A DNA stretch of 64,000 nucleotides from positions 62,001 to 126,000 of the forward strand of contig NZ_CANMEH010000001.1 of NCBI RefSeq assembly GCF_947496875.1, in the 5' to 3' direction. The position numbers were made by a program, and so were the translations under genes. The notes under the pieces were generated by a model. The model was not told the origin of the DNA, did no database searches, and saw nothing but the letters and a program-made list of their open reading frames with translations. The DNA comes from an uncultured Paracoccus sp. GTDB lineage: Bacteria > Pseudomonadota > Alphaproteobacteria > Rhodobacterales > Rhodobacteraceae. This document shows, piece by piece, positions 33,325 to 42,131 of the stretch (positions within the stretch are counted from its first letter, which is position 1; each line of letters begins with the position of its first letter).

Positions 33325-34491
33325 ATGACCGAAGTCTACATCCGTTCCGCCGTTCGCACCCCGATGGGCGGGCTGCAGGGCGCGCTGGCGGGCTGCACCG
33401 CAGCAGAGCTGGGCAGCGCGGCGATCGCGGCCGCCGTTGGGCAGGCGGGGATTGCCGGGGATACCGTGGCTCAGGTGCTGATGGGCTGCGTGCTGCCCGC
33501 AGGGCAGGGCCAGGCCCCCGCCCGACAGGCGGCGCTGGGCGCTGGTCTGCCGGACACGGTGCCCTGCGTGACGCTGAACAAGATGTGCGGGTCGGGGATG
33601 CAGGCGCTGATGATGGCGGCGGATGCGATCCGGGCGGGGTCGGCCGACATCATCGTGGCGGGCGGGATGGAAAGCATGACGAACGCCCCGTACCTGCTGC
33701 CGAAGATGCGCAGCGGCGCGCGGCTGGGCCATGGGCAGGTCCTTGACCACATGTTCCTCGACGGGCTGGAGGACGCCTATGACAAGGGGCGGCTGATGGG
33801 CACCTTTGCCGAGGATTGCGCCGGCACGTTCGGGTTCACCCGCGCGGCACAGGATGACTATGCCCTGCGCTCGCTAGCCCGGGCGCAGCAGGCGATCGCC
33901 GAGGGATGGTTCGCCGACGAGATCGTGCCCGTCACCGTGCCGGGCCGCGGCGGCAGCAGCGTGGTCGACACGGACGAGCAGCCGGGCAATGCGCGGCCCG
34001 ACAAGATACCGCAGCTGAAACCGGCGTTCCGCCGCGACGGCACCGTGACGGCGGCCAATTCTTCATCGATCTCGGACGGGGCCGCGGCGCTGGTCGTCGG
34101 CACCGAGGGGGGTGCCGGGGCGCTGGCGCGGATCGTCGGCTATGCCGGCCACGCCCAGGCTCCGGCCGATTTCCCGACCGCCCCGGTTCCTGCGGCCGAA
34201 AAGCTGCTGGCGCGGATCGGCTGGCAGGCGTCCGACGTCGATCTGTGGGAAGTGAACGAGGCGTTTGCCGTCGTGCCGATGGCGTTCATGCAGCGCATGG
34301 GCCTCTCTGCCGACATCGTGAACATCCATGGCGGGGCCTGCGCCCTGGGACATCCGATCGGTGCCTCGGGCGCCCGGATCGTCGTCACGCTGCTCAACGC
34401 ACTGCAAAGACGGGGCTTGCGCCGCGGCGTGGCCGCGATCTGCATCGGCGGCGGCGAGGGAACCGCCATCGCCGTCGAGCGACTGGACTGA
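33325..34491 (+). CDS. Acetyl-CoA C-acetyltransferase (thiolase)
   Basis: This 388-residue biosynthetic-type thiolase condenses two acetyl-CoA or cleaves acetoacetyl-CoA. The nucleophile is Cys88 in LNKMCGSGMQA; NEAFAVVPMAFM, HGGACALGHPIGASGAR and AICIGGGEG hold the His and the second Cys. The family is the PhaA/AtoB type, distinct from the SCP-x thiolase at 11725. GAGGAG precedes the ATG closely. It stands alone, divergent from the STAS gene; phaB is not next to it. Confidence 0.92.
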   Translation: MTEVYIRSAVRTPMGGLQGALAGCTAAELGSAAIAAAVGQAGIAGDTVAQVLMGCVLPAGQGQAPARQAALGAGLPDTVPCVTLNKMCGSGMQALMMAADAIRAGSADIIVAGGMESMTNAPYLLPKMRSGARLGHGQVLDHMFLDGLEDAYDKGRLMGTFAEDCAGTFGFTRAAQDDYALRSLARAQQAIAEGWFADEIVPVTVPGRGGSSVVDTDEQPGNARPDKIPQLKPAFRRDGTVTAANSSSISDGAAALVVGTEGGAGALARIVGYAGHAQAPADFPTAPVPAAEKLLARIGWQASDVDLWEVNEAFAVVPMAFMQRMGLSADIVNIHGGACALGHPIGASGARIVVTLLNALQRRGLRRGVAAICIGGGEGTAIAVERLD

Positions 34492-34552
34492 GGTCGCAAG
34501 AACCTACGCATCCTTACGTCGCCCGAATCACTGGCGCTGCCTAGCCCGCCGC

Positions 34553-34873
34553 ACCGGCAACGACACGTTGTTGGGCGGGGCTGGCAACGACCAGCTTGTC
34601 GGGGGTCCGGGCTACGACGTGATGCGCGGCGACGCCGGCGCGGACATGTTCGTGTTTCGCACCGACGAAGGCGGCCGTGTCCTGGATTTCCAGGACGACG
34701 TCGACAGCGTCGAGCTGCGCCGGGGACCGGGCTACGAGACGGCGACCGCCGCGTCGGTTCTGGCGGATGCCGAGAACACGGCCGGCGGCGCCCGGTTCAG
34801 CTTTGGCAGCACCGTCATCCTGATCACCGGCGCGACCATCGCGTCGCTGCACGACGACCTGATCCTGGCGTAA
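34553..34873 (+). pseudogene. C-terminal fragment of an RTX/hemolysin-type calcium-binding protein
   Basis: The frame shows RTX nonapeptide repeats: TGNDTLLGGAGNDQL, GGPGYDVMRG, GDAGADMFVF, followed by the beta-strand tail (RVLDFQDDVDSVEL to LHDDLIL) with a TAA stop. Full RTX proteins carry many such repeats and this ending is the type I secretion signal. No start codon or ribosome site precedes it, and the frame upstream runs into the thiolase gene. It is therefore a truncated remnant, not a small gene; how the rest was lost cannot be seen. Confidence 0.75.
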
Positions 34874-34893
34874 GCGGTCGTCAGGCGAGGATC

Positions 34894-34918
34894 GGATGGC
34901 CGGCGGGTGCCGGCCGTC
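34894..34918. terminator. Stem-loop between the RTX fragment and the aldehyde dehydrogenase gene
   Basis: GGCCGGC (34898-34904) pairs with GCCGGCC (34909-34915), with a GGGT loop and further partial pairing. It lies between convergent features and may terminate the minus-strand dehydrogenase transcript. Confidence 0.45.
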
Positions 34919-34936
34919 CGTCCGGAGCCGTGCCGG

Positions 34937-36409
34937 TCAGATCGACAGGCAGACGTATTTCAGTTCCAGGTAGTCGTCGATCCCGTGCCGCGACCCTTCG
35001 CGTCCCAGGCCGGACTGCTTGACGCCCCCGAAGGGTGCCACCTCGGTCGAGATGATGCCGGTGTTCACGCCCACGATGCCGTATTCCAGCGCCTCCTGCA
35101 CCCGGGTGATGCGGCCGATGTCGCGGGCATAGAAATACGACGCCAGGCCGAAGATCGTGGCGTTGGCCTTTTCGATCACCTCTTCCTCACTGTCGAACCG
35201 GAACAGCGGGGCGAGCGGGCCAAAGGTCTCCTCGCGCGCCACCTTCATGTCGTCGCGCACCCCGGTCACCACGGTCGGCTTGAAGAACAGCCCCTCCAGC
35301 CGCTCGCCCCCCGTGACGACAGAGCCGCCGCCCTGCAGCACGTCGGCGATATGTTCCTCGACCTTGTCGACCGCGTCCTGGTTGATCAGGGGACCGGTGG
35401 TCACCCCCTCGTTCAACCCGTCGCCGACCTGCAGCTTGTCCACCGCCGCCGCCAGCCGCTTCGCGAACTCGTCATAGACGCCCGCCTGCACATAGATCCG
35501 GTTGGCGCAGACGCAGGTCTGGCCGTTGTTGCGGAACTTGCTGGCCATCGCGCCCTCGACCGCCGCATCCAGATCGGCATCGTCGAAGACGATGAAGGGC
35601 GCGTTGCCGCCCAGTTCCATCGAGCATTTCATCACCTGGTCCGCCGCCTGGCGCAGCAGGATGCGACCGACCTCGGTCGAGCCGGTGAAGGTCAGCTTGC
35701 GGACCTTGGGGTTCTGGCAGAATTCCTTGCCGATGTCGGACGACCGGCTGGATGTGACGACGCTGAAGATGCCCCTGGGCAGTCCGGCCCGTTCGCCCAG
35801 CACCGCCATCGCCAGGGCGGACAGCGGCGTTTCCGCCGCCGGGCGCGCGACCATGCCGCAGCCCACCGCGAGGGCCGGTCCGACCTTGCGGGCGATCATG
35901 GCGTTGGGAAAGTTCCAGGGCGTGATCGAGGCGCAGACCCCGATCGGCTGGCGCAGCACGGTCAGGCGCTTGTCCGGCTGGTGGCCGGGAATGGTCTCGC
36001 CATAGACGCGCTTGGCCTCTTCCCCGAACCATTCGATGAAGCTGGCGCCATAGGCGATCTCGCCCTTGGCCTCGGGCAGGGGCTTGCCCATTTCCGCGGT
36101 CAGGATGCGGGCCAGATCGTCCTGGTTCTCCATCATCAGGTCGAACCACCTGCGCAGGATCTGGGCGCGGTCCTTGGCGGTGCGGGCGGCCCAGTCCTTC
36201 ATCGCCTCGGCCGCGGCATCGATCGCGCGGGCGACCTCGGCCCGGCCCAGATCGGCGATCTTGGCGATGACATCGCCGCGGGCAGGGTTGCGGACGTCGA
36301 ACGTCGCGCCGTCATCGGCATCGATCCATTCGCCAGCGACATAGGCACGGGTCTCCAGCAGGGACGGATCGCGCAGGAGGGTCTGCAGATCGGTTGAATG
36401 GGCGGTCAT
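34937..36409 (-). CDS. gabD: NAD(P)-dependent succinate-semialdehyde dehydrogenase
   Basis: This 490-residue ALDH oxidises succinate semialdehyde or a related aldehyde. The active-site set is complete: PWNFPNAMI, FTGSTEVGR, MELGGN with the general-base Glu, GQTCVCANR with the nucleophilic Cys, and EETFGPLAPLFRF. The GabD type is supported by RKVGPALAVGCGMVARPA and the FGGVKQSGLGREGS end. ATG 36409 follows CGGAGAA by five bases and is chosen over 36481. A GABA aminotransferase is not adjacent. Confidence 0.9.
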   Translation of the reverse strand: MTAHSTDLQTLLRDPSLLETRAYVAGEWIDADDGATFDVRNPARGDVIAKIADLGRAEVARAIDAAAEAMKDWAARTAKDRAQILRRWFDLMMENQDDLARILTAEMGKPLPEAKGEIAYGASFIEWFGEEAKRVYGETIPGHQPDKRLTVLRQPIGVCASITPWNFPNAMIARKVGPALAVGCGMVARPAAETPLSALAMAVLGERAGLPRGIFSVVTSSRSSDIGKEFCQNPKVRKLTFTGSTEVGRILLRQAADQVMKCSMELGGNAPFIVFDDADLDAAVEGAMASKFRNNGQTCVCANRIYVQAGVYDEFAKRLAAAVDKLQVGDGLNEGVTTGPLINQDAVDKVEEHIADVLQGGGSVVTGGERLEGLFFKPTVVTGVRDDMKVAREETFGPLAPLFRFDSEEEVIEKANATIFGLASYFYARDIGRITRVQEALEYGIVGVNTGIISTEVAPFGGVKQSGLGREGSRHGIDDYLELKYVCLSI

Positions 36410-36594
36410 GGCTGTTCTCCGGATTGCAGGATCGGCCAAGCTGACCACCAGCGAAGCGGCTTGTCCAGCAATCGGTCCCACGGTCCCGTTTGCGGCCGTT
36501 CACTCCATTTGTACGTATTTGTGACCGAACCGCCCGCGTGCAATCGGGTTGTTGCAGCAGAGCCGCCGAGCGGCCAGACATGAGGAAGATAGCT

Positions 36595-37260
36595 ATGCGC
36601 AAACTGCTTGCGACAACTGTTCTTGCAACCACCGTCATCGCCGGCGCCGCCTCGGCCCAGACGATGGCGACCGCGGCGACCGACCTGAACATCCGGTCGG
36701 GTCCGGGTGCGATGCACGAGGTCACCGGCGTGATCACCAGCGGCGACGAGGTTTCGGTCACCGGCTGCATCGAATCGGCCAACTGGTGCGAGATCACCTA
36801 TGGGGACAAGGCCGGCTGGGCCTATGGCGACTATCTGACCACCAAGGTGGGTGACGAGATCCAGCCGCTGTACCCGAACCGCCAGACCATCGGCGTAACG
36901 GTTATCGAGCCGCCGCCTGAATCCGAGGTCAAGCAGGCCACGGACACGGCCGTGGGCGGTGCCACCGGTGCCGCCATGGGCGCGCTGATCGGCGGTCCGG
37001 TCGGGGCCGTGGTGGGCGCCGCGATCGGCGGCGCCGCGGGTTCGGTGGCCGAGCCCGCCCCCGAGGTGCAGACCTACATCACCGAGAACCCGCAGGATCC
37101 CGTCTATCTGGAAGGCGAGGTCGTCATCGGCGCGGGCGTCCCGGACACCGTCACGCTCTACGACATCCCGGATCAGCCCGACTACAAATACGTGACGATC
37201 AACGGCCAGCCGGTTCTGGTGAACCCGGCCGATCGCAAGATCGTCTACATCTACCGCTGA
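36595..37260 (+). CDS. Exported SH3-domain and DUF1236 protein
   Basis: This 221-residue protein has a signal peptide (MRKLLATTVLATTVIAGAASA) and a bacterial SH3 domain (TDLNIRSGPGAMHEVTGVI to WAYGDYL, about 28-85). A glycine-zipper stretch, GGATGAAMGALIGG to AIGGAAGS, follows at about 120-150. The last 60 residues are a DUF1236-like repeat ending VLVNPADRKIVYIYR. It probably sits in the envelope and binds peptidoglycan. ATG 36595, with AGGAAG in front, is chosen. Confidence 0.85.
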   Translation: MRKLLATTVLATTVIAGAASAQTMATAATDLNIRSGPGAMHEVTGVITSGDEVSVTGCIESANWCEITYGDKAGWAYGDYLTTKVGDEIQPLYPNRQTIGVTVIEPPPESEVKQATDTAVGGATGAAMGALIGGPVGAVVGAAIGGAAGSVAEPAPEVQTYITENPQDPVYLEGEVVIGAGVPDTVTLYDIPDQPDYKYVTINGQPVLVNPADRKIVYIYR

Positions 37261-37285
37261 GCCAGTCTCGGTTGATCTGAAGGGG

Positions 37286-37308
37286 CGGGGCAGGAGTGTC
37301 CTGCCCCG
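37286..37308 (+). terminator. Terminator after the SH3-domain gene
   Basis: CGGGGCAGGA (37286-37295), loop GTG, and TCCTGCCCCG (37299-37308) form a perfect 10-bp stem 25 bp beyond the stop, followed by TTCGCGTT. Confidence 0.75.
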
Positions 37309-37362
37309 TTCGCGTTCTCGACCTTGCAGCAGCAGCGTCGCAACGCCCGCCCCGGGGCCGCA

Positions 37363-37896
37363 CTATGAGGCCGGAACGTAGGACAGCCTGATCACCGCGT
37401 CGCCGATCCGGTCGGTGGCGACAAGCCGCAGCGGCGGACGGGGGCCCGCGAAGAACGGCTTGCCGCGGCCCAGCACGACCGGGTGGAAATAGAGCCGATA
37501 GACGTCGATCAGACCGAGGTCCGACAGGCTGCCCGCCAAGGCTGGTCCGGCCACGTCGATCTCGCCGTCCAGGCACGACTTGAGGCCCCGAATCTCTGCC
37601 TCGATGTCGTCCGAGACGAGCGTGGCGTTTGGGCCGACCGACCGCAGGGATCGGGATACGACCCATTTCGGCTGCCGCCGCCACGCCGTCGCGAAGTCGC
37701 GCTCCTCTGCGGTCCACTCCGGATGATCCTCGTCCCAGTAGCGCATCACCTCATAGATGCGGCGACCGTAGATGCTGCCGGTCAGGCCGCGCACCTGCTC
37801 GATCCAGTGACGGAACAGCACCGGATCCGGCGCGAACCTTTCATGATCGACATAGCCGTCCAGCGAGAGGTTCATCCCGAATACGAACGTCGCCAT
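37363..37896 (-). CDS. Dihydrofolate reductase-like / RibD C-terminal domain protein
   Basis: This 177-residue protein consists of one RibD-C/DHFR-like domain: FGMNLSLDGYVDH near the start, GRRIYEVMRYW near 48-58, IDVAGPALAGSLSDLGLIDVYRLYFHPVVLGRGKPFF in the second half (split over several strands). Stand-alone members are NADPH reductases of unknown substrate. The start is ATG 37896. No riboflavin gene is near, so a role in riboflavin synthesis is unlikely. Confidence 0.82.
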   Translation of the reverse strand: MATFVFGMNLSLDGYVDHERFAPDPVLFRHWIEQVRGLTGSIYGRRIYEVMRYWDEDHPEWTAEERDFATAWRRQPKWVVSRSLRSVGPNATLVSDDIEAEIRGLKSCLDGEIDVAGPALAGSLSDLGLIDVYRLYFHPVVLGRGKPFFAGPRPPLRLVATDRIGDAVIRLSYVPAS

Positions 37897-37994
37897 GGTG
37901 CGAATGCTCCATCCTCGTGCCCCAGCATATCGCGCGGTATGGCCGGGCGGAAGTTCGGCTGGCGTCACGCCCCGTCCGCGCTTCGGGCCGGGAC

Positions 37995-38972
37995 TCAGCG
38001 GCCCTGCGGGTTGGCCCAGCAGGGCTGCAGATCGCCTGCTGCCGGCGTGGCCGCGTGCACCGCGCGCGCAACCGAACGCGCCAGCACGCACGCGGCGGCG
38101 TGGCCCAGAAGGAAGCCGTCCGCCGGCGCCCCGGCGCCGGTCGAAACGGCAAAGACCAGGTCCCCGTCGAACGGCGTGTGGGACGGCACGATCGCGCGGG
38201 CCAGACCGTCATGCGCGGCGGTGGCCAGCCGCGTCAGCGCGGCCTTGTCCAGCGCGGCGTCGGTGGCGATGATGGCGATCGTCGTGGCCTCGCCCTGCCG
38301 TTTTTCCGGACGCGGTTCGTGATCCGGGTGAAACGGACCGTTCAGGCCGAGGCCGCCGAACTCGGCCTGCAGTTCCCATGGCGCCGCCCAGAACTGGCCG
38401 GACGGCGCGGTCACGGATCCCAACGCGTTCACAGCCACCAGCGCCCCCACCACGGCACCGCTGTCCAGCACCGCCGAGGCCGAGCCCAGGCCGCCTTTCC
38501 AGCGCGCGGTCATCGCGCCGGTTCCCGCGCCGACGCTGCCCAGGGCGAAGCGCTCGGCTGCCGCGGCAAGCGCTTGCCGCCCCAGCGCCGGATAGGGATT
38601 GTCGTCCCAGTCCTTGGTCCCGCCATTCAGCAGGTCGAACAGGATTGCCCCCGGCACGATCGGGACCCGCGCCGGTCCGACCGCAAAGCCGCGTCCGGCG
38701 GCGCGCAGCCCGGCCATGACCCCGTCACAGGCCGCCAGGCCGAATGCCGATCCGCCGGACAGGACCAGCGCATCGACCGCCTGCACCAGCTTGTCGGGAC
38801 CCAGCAGGTCGGTCTCGCGGGTGCCCGGGGCGCCGCCCATGATGTGCACGCCGGCCGCGAAGGGCGCGTCGCCGGTCAACACCGTGACGCCCGATTTCAG
38901 CACCGGATCACTGGCGTGGCCGACTCGCAAGCCGTGCACGTCGGTGATCCGGTTCAGTGGCCCCGGCCGCAT
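37995..38972 (-). CDS. P1 family (DmpA-type) peptidase
   Basis: This 325-residue Ntn-type aminopeptidase/amidase precursor cleaves itself in front of a conserved Ser or Thr. The family blocks are ITDVHGLRVGHASD near the start, VLSGGSAFGLAACDGVM, ARVPIVPGAILFDL, and SVGAGTGAMTARWKGGLGSAS, with the central VGALVAVNALGSVTAP in place. It starts at 38972, with GGGAGGG four bases before it. It could act on peptides or amides; the substrate is unknown. Confidence 0.85.
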   Translation of the reverse strand: MRPGPLNRITDVHGLRVGHASDPVLKSGVTVLTGDAPFAAGVHIMGGAPGTRETDLLGPDKLVQAVDALVLSGGSAFGLAACDGVMAGLRAAGRGFAVGPARVPIVPGAILFDLLNGGTKDWDDNPYPALGRQALAAAAERFALGSVGAGTGAMTARWKGGLGSASAVLDSGAVVGALVAVNALGSVTAPSGQFWAAPWELQAEFGGLGLNGPFHPDHEPRPEKRQGEATTIAIIATDAALDKAALTRLATAAHDGLARAIVPSHTPFDGDLVFAVSTGAGAPADGFLLGHAAACVLARSVARAVHAATPAAGDLQPCWANPQGR

Positions 38973-39166
38973 CGCGCCCTCCCATGATCCGCCGCCCGGC
39001 TGTGCGGTTCGCCCGTTGGCACCGCCCGGCGCCAGCGTCCCTGGCAGCGGAAGGAACCGGTTAATCAATGTCAAGCGCGTGAACCCGGGCCCGCTTCCGG
39101 GATTGCCCCTGTGCCCGCAGCGCAACGGCTGCGGTTGCACGGGATCAGACGAAAAGGAGTTCTGCC

Positions 39167-40048
39167 ATGTTCTTCCGAACCAAGCACCTTCAGATCGACG
39201 CCAAGCCCGAGCGTCCCGATCCGCTGTTCGCCAAGATGCTGCAGGAGCCGCTGGGCGGCCAGTGGGGCGAGATCAGCGTGATGATGACCTATCTGTTCCA
39301 GGGCTGGAACTGCCGCGGTCCTGCCAAGTACAAGGACATGATCATGGACATCGGGACCGAGGAAATCGCCCATGTCGAGATGCTGGCCACCATGATCGCG
39401 CGCCTGCTGGAAACCTCGCCGGTCGAGGCGCAGGAGGATGCCGCCAAGAACAGCATGGTGGGCGCGGTGATGGGCGGGGCCCGGATCGAGGACGTGATCA
39501 TGGCCGGGATGAACCCGCAGCACGCGATCGTGTCGGGGTCGGGCGCGATGCCCGCCGACAGCGTCGGTTTTCCCTGGGTGGCGAAATACACCATCGCCAG
39601 CGGCAACCTGCTCGCCGACTTCCGTTTCAACGTCACGGCCGAAAGCCAGGGCCGCCTGCAGGTCGCGCGGCTCTACAACCTGACGGACGATCCGGGCGTG
39701 AAGAAGATGCTGTCCTTCATGCTGGCCCGCGACACGATGCACCAGAACCAGTGGCTCGCCGCGATCGACGAGCTGCAGGCCGACGGCCTGGAAGAAACCC
39801 CGGCCCCCTCGAACTTTCCGCAGACGCTGGAGGATCAGCGGGTCAGCTATCAGTTCTGGAACTGCTCGGAGGGGACGGAAAGCGGCGAAGGCCGCTGGGC
39901 CGCAGGGCCCACGCCGGACGGCAAGGGGCAGTTCGAGTACCTGGGCAAACCCGAACCCATGTCGGACGATGTCGGCACCCTGGGTCCGGTCGACCCCAAC
40001 CTCTACGGCACGCCCAAGCAGCCGGTGCCGAAAACGGCATCGGAGTAG
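39167..40048 (+). CDS. Manganese catalase
   Basis: This 293-residue non-heme catalase breaks down hydrogen peroxide at a di-Mn centre in a four-helix bundle. Ligand motifs are WGEISVMMTYLFQ (first Glu, about 35), DIGTEEIAHVEMLA (Glu and His, about 65-70), ESQGRLQVARLYN (Glu, about 150) and ARDTMHQNQW (His, about 180). The C-terminal GPTPDGKGQFEY tail is typical. It stands as its own unit on plus, preceded by an AAAGGAG site. Confidence 0.93.
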   Translation: MFFRTKHLQIDAKPERPDPLFAKMLQEPLGGQWGEISVMMTYLFQGWNCRGPAKYKDMIMDIGTEEIAHVEMLATMIARLLETSPVEAQEDAAKNSMVGAVMGGARIEDVIMAGMNPQHAIVSGSGAMPADSVGFPWVAKYTIASGNLLADFRFNVTAESQGRLQVARLYNLTDDPGVKKMLSFMLARDTMHQNQWLAAIDELQADGLEETPAPSNFPQTLEDQRVSYQFWNCSEGTESGEGRWAAGPTPDGKGQFEYLGKPEPMSDDVGTLGPVDPNLYGTPKQPVPKTASE

Positions 40049-40136
40049 CCGCGGGCGGTCGGCGCAGAACGCGGGAACATGGCGTGGTGACCGCCGAAAC
40101 CCTGCGCGCCGAAATGCGTTATAGGTAATCTGACTG

Positions 40137-40161
40137 CCCGTCCGAGATGATCTCGGGCGGG
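40137..40161 (+). promoter_or_regulatory. 25-bp interrupted palindrome between Mn-catalase and msrA
   Basis: CCCG-T-CCGAGAT-G-ATCTCGG-G-CGGG is symmetric over 25 bp. It follows an AT-rich stretch (GCGTTATAGGTAATC, about 40115-40130) that could be a -10 region. It may be an operator for the msrA-prmA transcript or the catalase terminator. Confidence 0.5.
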
Positions 40162-40196
40162 CCGTTGGACCTGACCCTATCCGCCGAGGAACCCCG

Positions 40197-40862
40197 ATGA
40201 CCGCACCGATGCATGCAATCTTCAACCGCCCGCTTGGCGCCGCCGTTCCCGAGGGCCACGAGGAGGTGGTGCTGGGCATGGGCTGCTACTGGGGGGTCGA
40301 GCGGCTGTTCTGGCAGCAGGAGGGCGTCTGGCTGACCGAAGTGGGGTTTGCCGGCGGGACCCAGCCGGAACCCACCTACAAGCAGGTCTGCGCCGGCGGC
40401 ACCGGTCATGCCGAGGTGGTGCGAGTGGTCTTCGACCCCGCCCGCCTGAGCTTTGACCATATCCTGAAACTGTTCTGGGAAAACCACGATCCGACTCAGG
40501 GCGATCGCCAGGGCAACGACGTGGGCGACCAGTACCGCTCGGCGATCTATGCCGCCACGGAAAGCCAGCTGATCGATGCCGAGCGCAGCCGCGTCGACTA
40601 CAACAACCGGCTTGCGGTGGCGGGCTATCCCGAGATCACCACGGAAATCGCCCGGCTCGACAAGTTCTGGCCGGCGCCCGAACTGGATCACCAGCAGTAC
40701 CTGCACAAGGTCCCGAACGGCTATTGCGCGATGAAGGGCACGGGTGTGCAGGCGTCGATGCCGTCGGCGATGGAGAATGCCCGCGATCCCGACTTTGACG
40801 GCAACCCCGAGCCGTCCCCGTCCTCCGGCCCCGGCTCCGCGGTCGCGTCCAGGCTGCGCTGA
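40197..40862 (+). CDS. msrA: Peptide-methionine (S)-S-oxide reductase MsrA
   Basis: This 221-residue repair enzyme reduces methionine S-sulfoxide. The active Cys30 is in GMGCYWGVERLFW, a Tyr variant of GCFWG; GFAGG, TGHAEVVRV and LDKFWPAPELDHQQYL follow in family order. Resolving cysteine in NGYCAMKG is the usual second one. The last ~35 residues, rich in Pro and Ser, are a disordered extension. Its stop overlaps the prmA start by one base (TGATG), so the genes are coupled. Confidence 0.93.
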   Translation: MTAPMHAIFNRPLGAAVPEGHEEVVLGMGCYWGVERLFWQQEGVWLTEVGFAGGTQPEPTYKQVCAGGTGHAEVVRVVFDPARLSFDHILKLFWENHDPTQGDRQGNDVGDQYRSAIYAATESQLIDAERSRVDYNNRLAVAGYPEITTEIARLDKFWPAPELDHQQYLHKVPNGYCAMKGTGVQASMPSAMENARDPDFDGNPEPSPSSGPGSAVASRLR

Positions 40863-41734
40863 TGCCGACCTGGACGGCGTTGAGCCAGTGCGCCGGCCGT
40901 GCGGCGGCGGAAACGCTGGCCGAGGCCTGTGAGGAACTGACGCCCGAGCCGGTCGGCACGGGCGTCTTCGAGATCGAGGACGGATCCGACCGCTGGGAGG
41001 TCGGCGTCTATTTCACCGATCCGCCGGACGAGATCGCGCTGGACCTGATGGCTGCGGCGCACGGGGCCAAGCCCTTTGCCGTGTCCGAACTGCCAGAGGT
41101 CGACTGGGTCGCCCATGTGCGGCGCGAGCTGTCCCCGGTCACGGCGGGGCGGTTCTTCGTGCATGGCAGCCATGATGCAGACAAGGTGCCGGAGGGCGCC
41201 GAGGGTCTGTGCATCGAGGCCGCGATGGCGTTCGGCACCGGGCACCACGCCACCACGCAGGGCTGCCTGCTGGCCTTCGAGCGGTTGCTGGAGGCCGGCG
41301 AACGGCCGCGGCGGGTGGCCGATATCGGCTGCGGCACCGCGGTTCTCGCCATGGCGGCGGCGCGGGCGCTGCGCGGGATCGTGGTGGCCAGCGACATCGA
41401 CCCGGTGGCGGTCGAGACGGCGCAGGCGAACGTCATCGCGAACGGGCTGGTCGGCCGGGTCGAATGCGTGCAGGCCGAGGGCTTCCGCCACCCGCTGCTG
41501 GACGACGCGGCGCCCTATGATCTGGTGTTCGCCAACATCCTCAAGCAACCGCTGATCGATTTGGTCCCGGAAATGGCGCGGCATCTGGCGCCGGGCGGTC
41601 GGGCGATCCTGTCGGGGATCCTGGCCGATCAGGCTGACGAGGTGATCGCCGCCTATGCGGCGCAGGGGATTGGGCTGGAACGGCGCGACGACATCGGCGA
41701 ATGGGCAACGCTGGTGGTCAGGCGCGCGGCCTGA
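40862..41734 (+). CDS. prmA: Ribosomal protein L11 methyltransferase
   Basis: This 290-residue class I methyltransferase trimethylates L11. MAFGTGHHATTQGCLLAFE and VADIGCGTAVLAMAAAR give the SAM site; VVASDIDPVAVETAQAN and YDLVFANILKQPLIDL complete the PrmA pattern. The N-terminal ~100 residues are the L11-recognition domain. It is translationally coupled to msrA. The pairing has no obvious functional reason beyond co-expression. Confidence 0.93.
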   Translation: MPTWTALSQCAGRAAAETLAEACEELTPEPVGTGVFEIEDGSDRWEVGVYFTDPPDEIALDLMAAAHGAKPFAVSELPEVDWVAHVRRELSPVTAGRFFVHGSHDADKVPEGAEGLCIEAAMAFGTGHHATTQGCLLAFERLLEAGERPRRVADIGCGTAVLAMAAARALRGIVVASDIDPVAVETAQANVIANGLVGRVECVQAEGFRHPLLDDAAPYDLVFANILKQPLIDLVPEMARHLAPGGRAILSGILADQADEVIAAYAAQGIGLERRDDIGEWATLVVRRAA

Positions 41735-41789
41735 CCGGCGCCGATGCGCTGATGCGGCCACCGGTTGCGGCGTCGGGCAGCGGGTTGGT

Positions 41790-42119
41790 TCAGCTGCGAT
41801 TCAGGCGCCGTTCGATGTAGTCGCGCAGTTCCTCGACCTCGACATGGGCTTCCCGCAAGTCATTGATCGCTACCTGCCGTTCGGCATCGGCAGCGGCCAA
41901 CCGGGTCGCCATCTCTGCGTCACGCCGTTCCAGCCTGGTCAGGGCTGCATCCCGCGCCTGTTCGGCGTCGTGCAGCTGCTGCGCCATCCGGTCCAGTTCC
42001 TCCAGCTCGGCCCGGCTGACCCGGCTCAACCTGTGGATCAGCCAGCTTGCGAACCAGCCCAGGATGAAGGCCGTGAACAGGGCCACGGCCGTGGCGATGA
42101 TGAACTGGTTGCGATCCAT
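41790..42119 (-). CDS. Single-pass membrane protein with coiled coil
   Basis: This 109-residue protein is not recognised as a named family. One N-terminal membrane helix (IIATAVALFTAFILGWFASW at 7-26) is followed by an amphipathic, Glu/Arg/Ala-rich region from 40 to 105 with heptad-like spacing, predicted as a cytoplasmic coiled coil. It lies 12 bp after the OmpA-family gene, so the two probably form an operon. A link to envelope organisation is inferred only from that neighbour. Confidence 0.65.
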   Translation of the reverse strand: MDRNQFIIATAVALFTAFILGWFASWLIHRLSRVSRAELEELDRMAQQLHDAEQARDAALTRLERRDAEMATRLAAADAERQVAINDLREAHVEVEELRDYIERRLNRS

Positions 42120-42131
42120 GCCCTTCCGTTC

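Noticed and set aside
34553..34873. An intact small RTX gene
   Set aside because: No start codon with a ribosome site occurs before the repeats, and they begin abruptly, so a fragment is the better call.
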